Positions 1 to 10,972 of a stretch of 64,000 nucleotides of DNA are shown piece after piece. The position numbers were made by a program, and so were the translations under genes. Source of the DNA: Tubulanus polymorphus (taxonomy: Eukaryota > Nemertea > Palaeonemertea > Tubulaniformes > Tubulanidae); the NCBI RefSeq assembly GCF_964204645.1, contig NC_134027.1, positions 11,582,485-11,646,484 of the forward strand, read 5' to 3'. The stretch's first letter is position 1, and each line of letters starts with the position of its first letter. A model generated the notes under the pieces. That model was not told where the DNA came from, searched no databases, and saw only the letters and a list, made by a program, of their open reading frames with translations.

Positions 1-468
1 TTAGATGATAACGGTATTGTGTGTATGGCAAAACCGTACGAGGTGATCGTCAGCACCCGCTCTTAATTTGATTAACTATGATGACAAGATTGACATATAT
101 TTTAGACGTAATTGGATTTGTTTCTTTGAAGTAGTAAATTATCTCCCGTTGCAGGAACAACGCGGTCAACTGCTATTTTGTTGTCTATTTGTACAATATC
201 AATCATCAAACTACACGCAACACCAAAATATTCTCTCAACAATTTAAAGAATCTTATTATATAATACTAACGAATCCAATCTATGTGCTGAACGCAGCTG
301 ACCTACTTCTTCCACTTACATATACACAGTGTCCCAAAATATGTCCCTATTTTCATCTGGAAAAAAAATTGTTGTAAGATTTGATTCTGACAAATGTGCA
401 CGAATTTAAAGCACAAACCTAGGAGTTTTTGGTTCGATGATCATTTCTTACCTCTTCATAGTTTTGCG
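1..468. other. no gene seen
   Basis: I find no supported gene here. The only open frames are short and unlike known proteins. The minus-strand LINE endonuclease described next loses its family pattern near position 510, so its 3' side may be truncated at or before this stretch. Confidence 0.4.
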
Positions 469-499
469 CTAGGAAAATCGGTGAAGTGTGTACCAGCCA

Positions 500-981
500 T
501 CCTGAGCACGAAATAATGCGTATAGATTAGTCATCCTGGTGGGTTGATTGATAAGGGAGACAAATGAATTTGAAATAATATTACATGTATTTATAAATGT
601 ATCACATTGTGAATTATGACCATTATTACCGAAATCGATATCAAAATCACCTAGAATTACAACGTTCAGTTTTTCAGTATTTACCTGTGCTGAGAATTTA
701 GAAAATTCCTCAATAAAGTTTTGAACTTTTTCGCTTGGAGTACGATAAATACAACCTATCACAAATTTTTTTCGTGTGATAACCGTTTCGATAAATATAC
801 TTTCTCCCAGACATAAATCGTGTCTTATTTTGAAAGGAATGGAGTTGTGAATAAGTATACCGACGCCGCCACCTCCTTTATTAGTGCTACTTTTAAAAAC
901 ACTAGTATAGTTAGGTATATTGTATAAAGATTCATTTGGATGATTACTATCCGTCCAAGTCTCTGATAAACCGATTACAGA
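500..981 (-). pseudogene. LINE endonuclease fragment, central part
   Basis: Minus-strand reading gives a stop-free stretch with typical apurinic-like endonuclease sequence of a Jockey/CR1/L2-group non-LTR retrotransposon. It contains VIGLSETWT, then GGGVGILI, then IGCIYRTPS, VVILGDFDIDF (the GDFN-type catalytic block) and INQPTRMTN. The frame is still open past position 762 up to about 980, beyond the first start-like codon. After the PTRMTN block the similarity fades and a stop follows at 469. The missing N-terminal part of this endonuclease lies at 2832-3003 in the same orientation. That indicates the plus-strand reverse-transcriptase copy at 982-2830 was inserted into it. No reverse-transcriptase half is visible further toward position 1. 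Confidence 0.8.
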
Positions 982-2830
982 AAATGCATGGTTTTAGCTG
1001 ACCTAAATCGGGGAATCACATTACTGAGTTGTATTAGTAAGTTATTCACAAGTATATTAAACGATCGTCTCCATGAATTTCTTGAATCAAATGAACTCCT
1101 GAATAGAAATCAAGCCGGATTTCGAAAAAATCATAGCATTTTGGATCACATTTTCACCCTTCACTCAGTAATTGACACCCTTTTTAGAAAGAAGCGAAAG
1201 CTCTATTGTATTTTTATTGACTACCAAAAGGCATTTGATACAATATGGCGAAAGGCACTGTGGCACAAACTTATCTCAACAGGTATCACCGGAAATATCC
1301 TAAACGTAATTCATAATATGTATAAACATATCAAATCCATAGTTCACGTGCAGGGTCAATCCTCAGGTTGTTTTCTTAGTAACATAGGATTGAGACAAGG
1401 GGAAAATTTATCGCCAGTGCTTTTTTCTATATTTGTCAATGACCTTGAGGCTTCATTAATTGAAAGTGGTTGTCAAGGGATTTCATCTCCCTTCGAAAAC
1501 GAAGATCTATGGGTTCAGCTACTAGTTCTTCTGTACGCAGATGATACGATCTTATTGGCCGATAGTGCAAGTGCACTTCAGAAAAACCTCGATATGTTGG
1601 TCGCTTATTGTAAAAGGTGGAAATTAGTAATCAATATTAGTAAAACTAAAGCTATTGTATTCGAAAAAAGGAAGTCTATTAGACAACCCGTATTTAATAT
1701 CGATGGAGTATTAATCGAAACTGTATCTGAATTTAAATATTTAGGTGTGCTTTTTAATTATACAGGAAACTTTGCAAAATGTAAAAAGCTGACTTGTGAA
1801 CACGCAAAGAAGGCGCTTATATTTGTTCTTAAGAAAGTTCAACATTTTTCTCTTGACTTTGATACTGCTTTCCAAGTCTTTGACGCAATGGTTGGATCGA
1901 TTTTAACATTTGGTTGTGAGGTGTGGGGCTTTGGAAATTTTGATGTTATTGAAAAAATTCATTTAACATTTTGTAAATATCTGCTAAGCCTCAAGAGGTC
2001 AACACCAAATTTGATGATATACGGTGAGACAGGAAGGTTTCCATTTGAAATTCGTATCAAAGTTCGTATGGTAAAATTTTGGGGACACTTGATCCTGCAT
2101 GAAGAGACATACTCTGGTAAAATGTACCGCATTCTTTATAATAGTCATTTAAATGGTTCGCAAAGTAAATGGATATCCTGTATCAAATCAATCTTACAGA
2201 ATTGTGGTCTTGGTAATATATGGTTGGAACAAACTTTTCCGAATATTCCCTACCTTGGGGAACTCGTAAAACTTAGATTAGAAGATCAATTTAAACAGAC
2301 ATGGCATGGATCGATGGTACTATCCTCTAAATTAGATACGTATAGAATATTTAAAACTGATTGGGGACAAGAAAAATATCTTTCATCACTACCACGAAGT
2401 TTAAGAATCTCACTATGTAGATTTAGATGTTCCAACCATAAATTACCAATAGAGACTGGTAGATATGAAAACAAACCACGGAACGAACGAGTTTGTAATA
2501 AATGTAACGAGAATACTATTGGGGACGAATATCATTTCATACTGAAGTGCGAATTTTTCAACGCTTTTAGAATTTTGTATATACCTAACAGATATAGAAT
2601 TGGCGCAAATCATTATAAATTCAAGCAATTGCTCAGTAATGAAAACCTGTATTACAGTCTATCTAAATACATTACGACTGCTACACGGTTGTTATAGCTA
2701 GGGCTATGAATATGTATAAATTTGCCAGCTTTTATATTTATACTATTCATACTATTTTGTTATGCTCGGAAAAATTGTATATCTTTTTTGGAGCAATAAA
2801 CTAAACTAAACTAAAAACTAAACTAATAAA
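982..2830 (+). mobile_element. 5'-truncated non-LTR retrotransposon, reverse transcriptase plus 3' end
   Basis: The open frame 988-2697 encodes most of a reverse transcriptase and C-terminal region without a stop. Visible blocks are RGITLLSCISKLFTSILNDRL, NRNQAGFRKNHS, FIDYQKAFDTIW, GLRQGENLSPVLF and the catalytic LLYADDTILL (near nt 1530-1560). A CxxC-H-C knuckle (CNKC...H...C) lies near 2490-2550, as in the Jockey/CR1/L2 group. The endonuclease and the first RT motifs are absent, so the copy is 5'-truncated at about 982-1005. The 3' end shows AATAAA at 2795 followed by a short (CTAAA)n-type tail to about 2828, the simple-repeat end typical of such LINEs. The frame is intact over 569 codons, so the insertion is fairly young compared with the second LINE at 7.1-11 kb. 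Confidence 0.85.
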
Positions 2831-2831
2831 C

Positions 2832-3003
2832 TTAAATAATCAATAAAGCTATCGAAATTTTTGGTGACACTCCTGATATTAGCATGGATAAGACTTAAAG
2901 ATTTGGATTCTCTTGATATGAACACATGGGAATCGAAATTTGACGAAAGATAATACTTACAATCAATCCTTCCTGAGTTATCCATGTCCATATCATTATA
3001 CAT
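2832..3003 (-). pseudogene. LINE endonuclease fragment, N-terminal part
   Basis: Minus-strand reading gives a CKYY...SLSLIHANIRSVTKNFDSF pattern followed by IDYLSLL. This is the usual start of the endonuclease domain in CR1/L2-like LINEs (consensus SL.H.NIRSL.KNFD). In an intact element the next residues would be FSVIGLSETW, and exactly that sequence begins at about 980 on the same strand. The two pieces are therefore halves of one minus-strand endonuclease split by the 1.85-kb plus-strand insertion at 982-2830. Confidence 0.7.
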
Positions 3004-3160
3004 AAACTTAGATAACGATAGAATAGTACATAATATGGAAAGGATCTACTTTGTTTGTGGCAACTGTTATGAAAACATTCGCTTAAAGTTTCGGCCATCT
3101 ATAATTATACATGTACCCTTTTTATCTTTTTATTCTGCTTAAGTTTTCCTCGTAAATGTA

Positions 3161-3337
3161 CAGTGGAACCTCGTTATAACGAATCCAGATAAAACGATTC
3201 ATCGGATACAACTAAAAAAATATGAAATTTCGTCCCAACTATAGACTATTTGATTAATTCAATACTGGATATAACGAACTATCGGTGGTTATCCTATTTT
3301 CTGGTTCCGTGAAGTTCGCTGTAACGAGGTTCTTCTG
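3161..3337. mobile_element. pogo/Tigger-like MITE, family A copy 1
   Basis: The 177-bp element has inverted ends: CAGTGGAACCTCGTTATAAC on the left and, read inward from the right, CAGAAGAACCTCGTTACAGC. It is flanked by TA on both sides (3159-3160 and 3338-3339). The TA duplication and the CAGTGGAACCTCG start match pogo/Tigger-type mariner elements. Two more copies lie at 48016-48183 and 62325-62477. No transposase is present. Confidence 0.75.
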
Positions 3338-3339
3338 TA

Positions 3340-5860
3340 TTACGCCCTAATTGTAATTGCCAGAGTTTATCGGAAATAAAGTAAAGTAAAGTAGAATTCA
3401 CAAATCATATGGCGGTTGTTTACTTGGTTGACGGTATCTGTGTGCCTGAGGTCATTGTAACGCGGACTACCACATCCACTCCACTGTAATGGTACTTAAC
3501 AATCTCTGTACCACTTGATATTCCTCTAGATTCTCCACCAGTTGTGTCACGAAGTTCTCAACCAGTGCTGTGTCCCCGGACTCTCCTCTATCGTTGTTCT
3601 TTCTGCTGTACCGCAGGATCTTCCTCTTTTTTCAAGAAGATATATGAAGTGCTAACAAGTCATTCTTGTATGATGATCGCACTGCTTCTTTATTTTCTTC
3701 TCAGCGTCACATTTCTTTCTGTTTTATCTCCCAACTCCTTTGTACTCCCCCTGAACCAAAAACCTAAGACTTATATACTAATGTGTACATTTTTCACATT
3801 CCCAAACCATGACCTCACCCGCTTCTATCTATCCTTACCCTATTTGGTATGATCAATCCCTGCTACTTCCATTCTACTCCCCCCTGAACTAGGCTAACTA
3901 TCCCTCAAAAGTCCTTATATTTTAGATATAGCAACTAAATGCTCTTCTCAACAAACTCACACCTTGTAATCCGAGCCATTTGCCTTCAGTGTGCGTACCA
4001 GCACACATCTAGTGTGCGCAATCGTGCACACTGACACACCTATCTTTTCCCATAAAACCCTATAACTGTTGCCTCTACGTCATCCTCAAAGAAATACAGA
4101 CTAATCATCATTACCGTGTATCGTGTTATTATATTACGATAATATTACGGGTATTACAACTCTCAGGCCTCAGGAACAAGAAAATTGGCATAAGTTACAA
4201 TTCCAAAATATCAGCTCCAGAAAGGAATTTCAAAATAGTTAAATTTTTGGGACACCCGATGCAAAGCAGCTTTTCGTACCTGCGGCGGTGCGATCTGGCA
4301 TTGACACAAAATCTCGCAGATACAGTATCCTTATTCTTTTAACCGTTAGCACGGTACCAGAACATGTACTTGCAAATTTTAACGTGTTGCTTTGAAGCTA
4401 TTGGCCGATGTCGGTGGGCAGTGTTTCTCGAAACTCTTCAATTTTCATATTCTTTTCCTCTGACTGGTGCACCCGCTTTATGTTAAATAAATTTCCTTGT
4501 CTGGGTTGGAACCGACGCGCCCTCGCTTGCCCGAGTCTGATTGCCGCCCGTTGGGGCTCACGGGCTAACTTCTCAATGAACTCCCACCTTGTCAGTGATG
4601 ATGAAATCATTAACGTAAGAGAGAGACTATTTCATCATTGATTTCAAACTCAAATCTTTATTTTATCGTATTAAATTAAGCACACATTTCCAACAGAATT
4701 ATATAAATGCACATATAAAGAGAATTTCATGTACAAATATTTTGCATCGTGTAAACAAATGAATCACACTTAAATAATATTCACTGCAAGTAGTATACAG
4801 TATATAAGATCATATATGATACACTACAAGAAGACTTTTTAACAAAAGCTCAGTAGTAATAACTATAGGTACGAATAGGCTTCGCCGTGTGCGCCAAAGT
4901 TAAAGGATATTCGGAGATTCGTAAAACCAATTCATACGTGATAGCTCCAATGTATAGGTAAATATTCAAGATGACAATATAATACAATCTTGTTTGTATA
5001 TAATTTGCACATAATCCTAAGAGAACACTACAATGTATTATTATGAATATATTTTTGTTAAGAAACCCAAGGGACATTACAGCAAAGGGACAAATATTTT
5101 ATCCATCGCCTTCTAAAATTCATCGCTCAGACGTACTAAATCGTACTGTAACAGCGATATCGATTTTTCTTATGAATTTTACACAAAGTTTTGCGAATCG
5201 TTGCGTCATTCGATATTTTACCGATAATGTCTCTCTCGGCTCAAAGCTACTAAATTTCTTTTCCAAGATCAATCAACGCAATTTTGTAATGACCGTTTTC
5301 GTACGTACGCACTCTACATCCATTCGACGAATATGAACGTCGTTCATTTCAAAACTCTTAGAAAGAATACTCATTTCTAAAATCTGAATCTGAGAGTGGA
5401 ATTTGCACAAATATACAGGCATATAGCCCATATATATTGAGTCGAAAACCTGACGTAAAAAATCTCCAGTATACATTTTAATATTAACTCCGGTCGCACG
5501 TACAATTTGAAACTTAAGATTATGCATCCTGATATAGAAACCTGGATCGATGAAATTATCGTAACTTTCGATCTACACATCGAATTTCACTAAATTGGCA
5601 CAAGAACTATCAAGAAAGCGGTCATTAGCTTTTATCGTCTCGTTTGTGGGAAGTAGAAAGTTGGCCTAAGAGCCATAGAATGGTCTGTGATCAGAAGCAA
5701 GTTAAGAGAGAAAGAGAGGGAGGGAATGCTTCAGATTTTCATGGGCAGGAGATTTCGAAAAATGGGAGCAAACATTTTACTCAAACATGCCTTCAATTTT
5801 GAACTATTCACGAATAACCAAAATGATATATAAATTACATCAATTCAACGGTTATTTATC
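3340..5860. other. mostly featureless stretch with one unplaced ORF
   Basis: I see no gene I can support. A 70-codon minus-strand frame at 4398-4610 (with LTRWEFIEKLAREPQRAAIR) lies in a locally GC-richer patch. It faintly recalls the C-terminal part of piggyBac-derived transposases, but this is a weak impression. The rest is AT-rich with only short open frames. Confidence 0.3.
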
Positions 5861-5864
5861 TATA

Positions 5865-6060
5865 TAGTGGCTGATTCGGAACGTGTCAATATCCTACACG
5901 AAAACGCGCAAAAAACAAACTTTTAACGCGCAAAAACGAAATATTTGGTTTTTGCGCGTTAAAAGTTTGTTTTTGCGCGGTAAGATTTTGGGTAAGATTT
6001 GTTTTGCGCGTTTTCGTGGGGGATGAAAAAAAATATTGACATGTTTCGAATCAGCCACCA
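5865..6060. mobile_element. TA-flanked MITE with GGCTGATTCGG ends
   Basis: The 196-bp element begins TAGTGGCTGATTCGGAAC and ends with the inverse of TGGTGGCTGATTCGAAACAT; TA flanks both ends (5863-5864, 6061-6062). Inside, a second inverted repeat built on GCGCGTTAAAAGTTTGTTTT and GCGCGTTTTCGTG lets the whole element fold. The outermost 14 bases match the ends of the much larger element at 10973-12358, so both probably use the same, absent, Tc1/mariner-type transposase. It sits about 235 bp downstream of the distal Rho terminal exon. Confidence 0.75.
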
Positions 6061-6296
6061 TAGTAATTCTATCATGAAGAATTTTTTTTTAATTTTCGAT
6101 CGATACAATGTAGTAGTATATAGTGCATTTAATGAAAGCCGTGGAATATACAGAGGTATATATACTTTCGTTCACGTCTCATCTTGTTCAGCCAATCGCG
6201 ATTCAACATGAGTGTCATTATTTCTGTTTTCTTTTTTTACAATTCGCATCGAAAATCATCATCATCAATCATCAGCCAAATTTACACCCATTTTAT

Positions 6297-6719
6297 TTAA
6301 AGAATTAAACAACCGCCTTTCTTTTTCTTCTTGGTCTGCAAGGCGGCCCGCGTAGCCGTTTCGAACACTCCGCGTACGCCCTCTTTTGTTTTGGCCGAAC
6401 ACTCCAGATAGCCGAAGGCGTTGATCTTCTCCGCCATAGCCCGACCTTCCTCCGGGCGAACAGGTTCTTGTTTCATTTTCATCAGCTCTCGTTTCGTGTT
6501 TTCGTCGTTGCGCAGATCTTTCTTGTTGCCGACCAGAATAATGGGCACATTCGGACAAAAGTGTCGCACCTCCGGGGTCCATTTCTCGGGGATGTTCTCT
6601 AAACTGTCGGGACTGTCAATCGAGAAACACATTAAAATCACGTCGGTATCCGGATACGAGAGCGGTCTCAAGCGGTCGTAGTCTTCTTGCCCGGCCGTAT
6701 CCCATAGAGCCAACTCGAC
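6297..6719 (-). CDS. Rho1: RhoA-type small GTPase, distal alternative terminal exon
   Basis: This exon encodes residues 53-192 of a Rho-subfamily GTPase. It opens after a minus-strand acceptor (TTTTAG at 6720-6725) with [17 protein letters not shown], which contains the switch II glutamine Q63. It continues with GNKKDL (guanine specificity), the Rho insert helix ([22 protein letters not shown]), [10 protein letters not shown], a lysine-rich stretch and the CaaX box CLIL (geranylgeranyl type). It is phase 0 and 423 nt long, the same as the proximal exon at 16767-17189, and joins exactly to the N-terminal exon at 23073-23228. The result is a 192-residue protein, close to RhoA's usual 193. No N-terminal exon of its own was found between here and 16767. 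It therefore works either as an alternative last exon of one gene or belongs to a partial duplicate. The insert region and tail are closer to vertebrate RhoA than those of the proximal exon. Confidence 0.85.
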   Translation of the reverse strand, partial: VELALWDTAGQEDYDRLRPLSYPDTDVILMCFSIDSPDSLENIPEKWTPEVRHFCPNVPIILVGNKKDLRNDENTKRELMKMKQEPVRPEEGRAMAEKINAFGYLECSAKTKEGVRGVFETATRAALQTKKKKKGGCLIL

Positions 6720-7099
6720 CTAAAACCGATTTAGAATTCTTAAATTACCAGAACCGATATATATAGTGTGTATACATTAGACAATTATACGCCATTTATG
6801 ACATTTTGAGTATCTCAAGTATTAACGACGCATTTTTGAGTATCAATGACGCGATTGTGCCGTCTAATTAGCATTTGCATTTATTGTTGGGAGAGGGTCA
6901 GAGAAACCCAAAGAAAGGCAGTTCTATTGATATAACAATATTTGCAAAATGGCCACTTTTCCGAAAAGTATGGGGACGGGTGGTTTGTCGGTAAAACTAT
7001 GTTTTCGGGGAGTTTGTTTGGCACTCTCTTCACGCCCAAAATCGTTCTGCACCGATGTGGGTGGTATATCGGGGGTTGATTGTATGTCAAATAACACAT
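6720..7099. other. intronic DNA between Rho exon and LINE
   Basis: Nothing coding was identified. The start is the acceptor and polypyrimidine side of the Rho intron; the LINE remnant begins near 7100. Confidence 0.4.
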
Positions 7100-8173
7100 A
7101 AACTTCTAGAGAGCAGCTGCTCTAAATACCATAAACGCGGTGATGTAATGATTATAGGTGACCTTAATGCCCGGACCGCAGCAGCTAATGTTATACATAA
7201 AACAGATGAGGATGACTTCGCTTTTCTACCAAATATTCAGAAGCTTGTCTCCAAAAATGGCTATATGCCAAACAGGAGAAGCAAGGATAAAACCATTAAT
7301 AAAATGGGGAGAAATATGCTTGAAATGTGTGATACTGCCAATTTATGTATTATAAGCGGCAGAAGCCCCGGTGACTTTTTGGGCAGGTACACTTGTCATC
7401 AGTATAATGGTAGTAGCACTCCCGACCTTTGTATAGTAAACCAAGACCTGCATCATAATGTCAAATATCTCCACGTCCATGACCTAAGTGAGCTGTCTGA
7501 TCACTGTCCAATTGCCGTAGGCATAAACTTCGAAAACCAGGTACCAGCTAAAAATCATTCTAGTTTTAAAAAGAAACGTCTTGAAAACAAGCATTTCAAA
7601 AACTACAAATCACCGTCCGATATTCAAAACCTGCTGTCAAACCCAGAAACTATACAAAAATTGCAGGATCTTAACAACAGTAACAGATTGACATCAGACA
7701 GCCCAACTCAGGAGTCAGTTGACCAGGTAGTAGATGATTTTGTTAATATTTTGAAGAATGATTGCCGAAAGCCAAGGGTAACCAAAGTACGCAAATCCTG
7801 TAAGAAATGGTTTTATAATCAATGCCACCAAAAAAAGAACCGAATCCGTAAATGAGGCAGACTTATCAGTGAATTCCCCTCAGATGATGCCAGAGCTGAT
7901 TACTTTAAAGCCAAAAAGGCATACAAAAAGCTTATCAAATCAAAGAAACTAAAATTCAAACAGGCTCAACTTGATAAACTTAACCAGCCAAATCTACCAC
8001 CCAAGACATTCTGGAACGCATTCACTAATCTTGCACCTGGTGGTGATAAGAATAAAACTTATGAAGGCCCAAATGCGGAAGATCTACTACAGCATTTTAT
8101 TAATATCAGTAAAGGGGAAAATTATACTGAAAATCAAATAGATACCAATACAGGCAATAACCCAATCATCCCT

Positions 8174-8393
8174 GGCTAAACAAAAATGATACCTTGTTTC
8201 TCCGCAGCGGCCGGGTCATTTTTGTAAAATATGATAATATTTGTAAACAGTTCATTTCTATAGCGGCCGGGTCTGTTATGGTAAAATTGATCACGATTTA
8301 AAAAAAAGTAATGTATAGGGTAGATAGGCGGCCGGCCGGGTCAACATTTAAGCTCAGCAGAGCGGAGAAACAAGGTATCAATTTTTTTTAGCC
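8174..8393. mobile_element. MITE with ACCTTGTTTCTCC ends, copy 1
   Basis: The 220-bp element has inverted ends. The left begins GGCTAAACAAAAATGATACC and continues CTTGTTTCTCCGC. The right is GCGGAGAAACAAGGTATCA followed by a T-run and AGCC. It has interior GCGGCCGG-rich blocks. Removing it restores the LINE reading frame across the insertion site, showing it inserted after the LINE. The target-site duplication is unclear (at most 1-3 bases). A second copy is at 17292-17498. Confidence 0.8.
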
Positions 8394-10249
8394 TAATACT
8401 CAAATATTCCATGAACTTGACTACAGAATAACTGAACGCGAAATAATCGAAGCAATCAATAAACTTAAGAATAACAAATCCCCGGGGTTAGATAGCATCA
8501 CCAACGAATTACTAAAATTTCGACAAGAGGCAATTTCAAAAAGCTTACTACAAATCTTTAACCAAATCTACAGTAATGGCATCTTCCCAAGTTCTTGGGC
8601 CCAAGGAATAATAACACCCATCCATAAAGGGGGCGCGCCCAATAACCCGGATAACTATAGAGGTATAACGCTGAACAGTTGTCTAGGAAAGCTATTCTCC
8701 TCCATAATCAATAACAGACTTGTCTTTTTAAATATCTATGCAATAATAAAATTATCAATAAAAACCAGATAGGATTCATGCCAAATGGCAACACCTCTGA
8801 CCATATATTTACGCTAAAGACCATCATTGACAAGAAATTGCTGAAATCATAAAAGCTATAACATGTTTTATTGATTTAAAACGAGCATTTGATTCCGACT
8901 GGCACGAGGGACTTATGCATAAGCTAAACGATCTTAATCTTGGGCAACACTTTCAAAACATAGTATCTAGCATGTACTCAAAAACAACCTGGTGCCTAAA
9001 AATTGGTACCAATATAACGTCTGAAATGTATCCCTCAAATGTGGGAGTAAAGCAAGGTGACATACTTAGCCCTATCCTCTTTAATATTTTCATAAATGAT
9101 GTGATCGATATATTTGATGAGTTGTGTGACCCTGTTCAATTACATAACTACCTCATAAATTGCTTATTATACGCTGACGATATCGCTTTGATATCTGAGT
9201 CCTAAAAAGGACTCCAACGTTGTCTGGATAAACTATATACATATTTTCAGAGGTGGAAACTTGAAGTTAACATTAATAAAAGTAAGGTCATAGTATCTAG
9301 TCGAAAGGGTAACATTCAAGTGACCCTAGACTTTAAGTACGGCAATCTAGCATTAGACATTGTGAAGGAATACAAGTACCTCGTTATAATTTTTTCATCA
9401 GACGGTGTTTTTAACAAAGCAAAGGTCCACCTGGTAAATAATGCTAAAAGAGCCATGTTCTCAATCCAAAAACTTATCGGTGCGGGTAACTGCACCCCAG
9501 AAGTATGTGTAAAACTTTTCGATAATTTGGTACACCAATTTTATTGTACAGCTGTGAAATTTGGGTCCCCTCAAAGCAACTCCTTAGGAAAATCTCAAAA
9601 ACGGATGTCTTTAATATTGAATTAGCGTTTGAAAAAGATGACCACCTTCAGAAACTATTTACTTCCTTTTGTAAATATATACTTAATGTTACACGTCGAG
9701 CAACGAACATGGCTGTAATTGGTGAACTCGGTAAATACCCACTCTATATAGCTGCTTGTGTGAGACTCCTGAAATTCTGGCATGCTGTGCACCAGAAACA
9801 AGACAAATTGGTGTACCAAGCCATGCAAGAGTCAATCCTGTTAAACTCTACTTGGTATAACTTCCTCGCAAAATTTGCTAGCATCCTTAACCATTCAGAA
9901 CTGATAAAGAATCCATCTAATTTTAAATCTTTTACCCGAGCTAAACATACATTACAGGAGAGTTATAAATTTTTTTGGCACAAATGGATATCAAATTCCC
10001 CAAAACTAGACTGCTACAAAAATCTAAATCCTGAATTTACCATGACGCCATTCTTAATGGATCCTATACTACCAAAACTGTTTAGAACCAACATTTGTAA
10101 ATTAAGGATAAGTAATCATCGTCTTTTGATATGCTAACGAGGAAGATATGCTAATTTGCCGAGAGAGAATAGACTGTGCCAACACTGTAATGCCATTGAA
10201 AATGAGTTTCATTTTATAATAGAATGCTCTCGACTAAACGAAATAAAGC

Positions 10250-10708
10250 TAAGCATACATCGACAAAGCGACTGGAGACAACTAGTTGCTAGTGAGCGAG
10301 TACCCCGCTCAGATCGAAAATTTAATGAAAAACAGCAACTGCGTGGCTCATGCCGGTCGCTAGGTCGATAGCGCACACATCGACAGCAACTGATATGTGT
10401 TTTAGCAAATATTTTTGAGGGCATGACAAGTCACGTGACAAATAGCTTTGTTTAAGTCAGTTACAACCATGTGTTGTTGATTATGGAGCGCTCACATCGA
10501 CGGATATGAGAGCAACTGAGTACAACTAGTTGCTCAAAAGTAGAACATGAGCAACTGGGTAGAACTGGAGATAGATGGACGCTAACCAATCGTAAGCTAG
10601 CTCACATCGACAAATTCGAGCAACTGATTGTATCCAGCCAGTTGCTCTCATGCGCCGAAGACTGCCCGGCAACTAGTTGTCTCCAATCGCAGTGTCGATG
10701 TGCGCTAG
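10250..10708. mobile_element. TIR element with ACATCGAC / ACAACTAGTTGC ends inside LINE
   Basis: The left end reads ACATCGACAAAGCGACTGGA then GACAACTAGTTGC. The right end is its inverse (GCAACTAGTTGTCTCCAATC, then GCAGTGTCGATGT). Variants of the same motif (CACATCGAC...GAGCAACTG) recur several times in the interior in both orientations, giving it a composite, sub-repetitive structure. It interrupts the C-terminal domain of the LINE at 7100-10970. No transposase frame is present. Confidence 0.7.
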
Positions 10709-10972
10709 CCTAAACAGAGCAGTGAGCTGTATATACCCAGATGCCCCAAATTGGGAGGACCAAACCAAATTCAAAAAACTTCTTACGGATAAAAAACTAC
10801 ATGGTCCAATTGGGGAATACATCTCTAAAGGCTTTGAAATCCTAAACTCTGGTAATTAACATGGAACTGCTGTTATTCTTCTTATTGTCATATTAATGTA
10901 AAATGTTTATGTTTTGTAAATACTACTTGTAAATATCACTCTGTACATCTCGACCCGAAAGGATGTAATCTA

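Larger units (their letters stand above)
7100..10970 (+). pseudogene. second non-LTR retrotransposon, degenerate, carrying nested insertions
   Basis: This is a plus-strand CR1/Jockey-group LINE broken by frameshifts and stops. The endonuclease end is at 7120-7560 (MIIGDLNART, then SDHCPIAV) and the linker runs to about 8170. RT blocks are at 8430-9210 (NKLKNNKSPGLDSITNE, NYRGITLNSCLGKLF, GVKQGDILSPILF, LLYADDIALIS, then a stop) and the C-terminal part is at 9210-10860, including CQHCNAIENEFHFIIEC. Two TIR elements are inserted in it: 8174-8393 between PIIP and NTQIF of the linker, and about 10250-10705 inside the C-terminal domain, after which the reading resumes as TKFKKLLTDKK to a stop near 10858. 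The 3' part is in turn cut by the large element at 10973-12358; a possible tail (GAGTTTATTGAATTAA) resumes after it. The element lies inside the long Rho intron. Confidence 0.85.

Noticed and set aside
500-2697. Twin-priming 5' inversion of a single LINE
   Set aside because: The N-terminal endonuclease piece at 2832-3003 on the same strand as 500-981 fits a nested insertion better.
4398-4610. piggyBac-like transposase C-terminus
   Set aside because: Only a faint resemblance over about 40 residues, no catalytic residues and no TTAA-flanked ends; not enough to annotate.
6292-6297. AATAAA overlapping the stop of the distal Rho exon as its polyadenylation signal
   Set aside because: It would leave almost no 3' UTR; position is probably coincidental.
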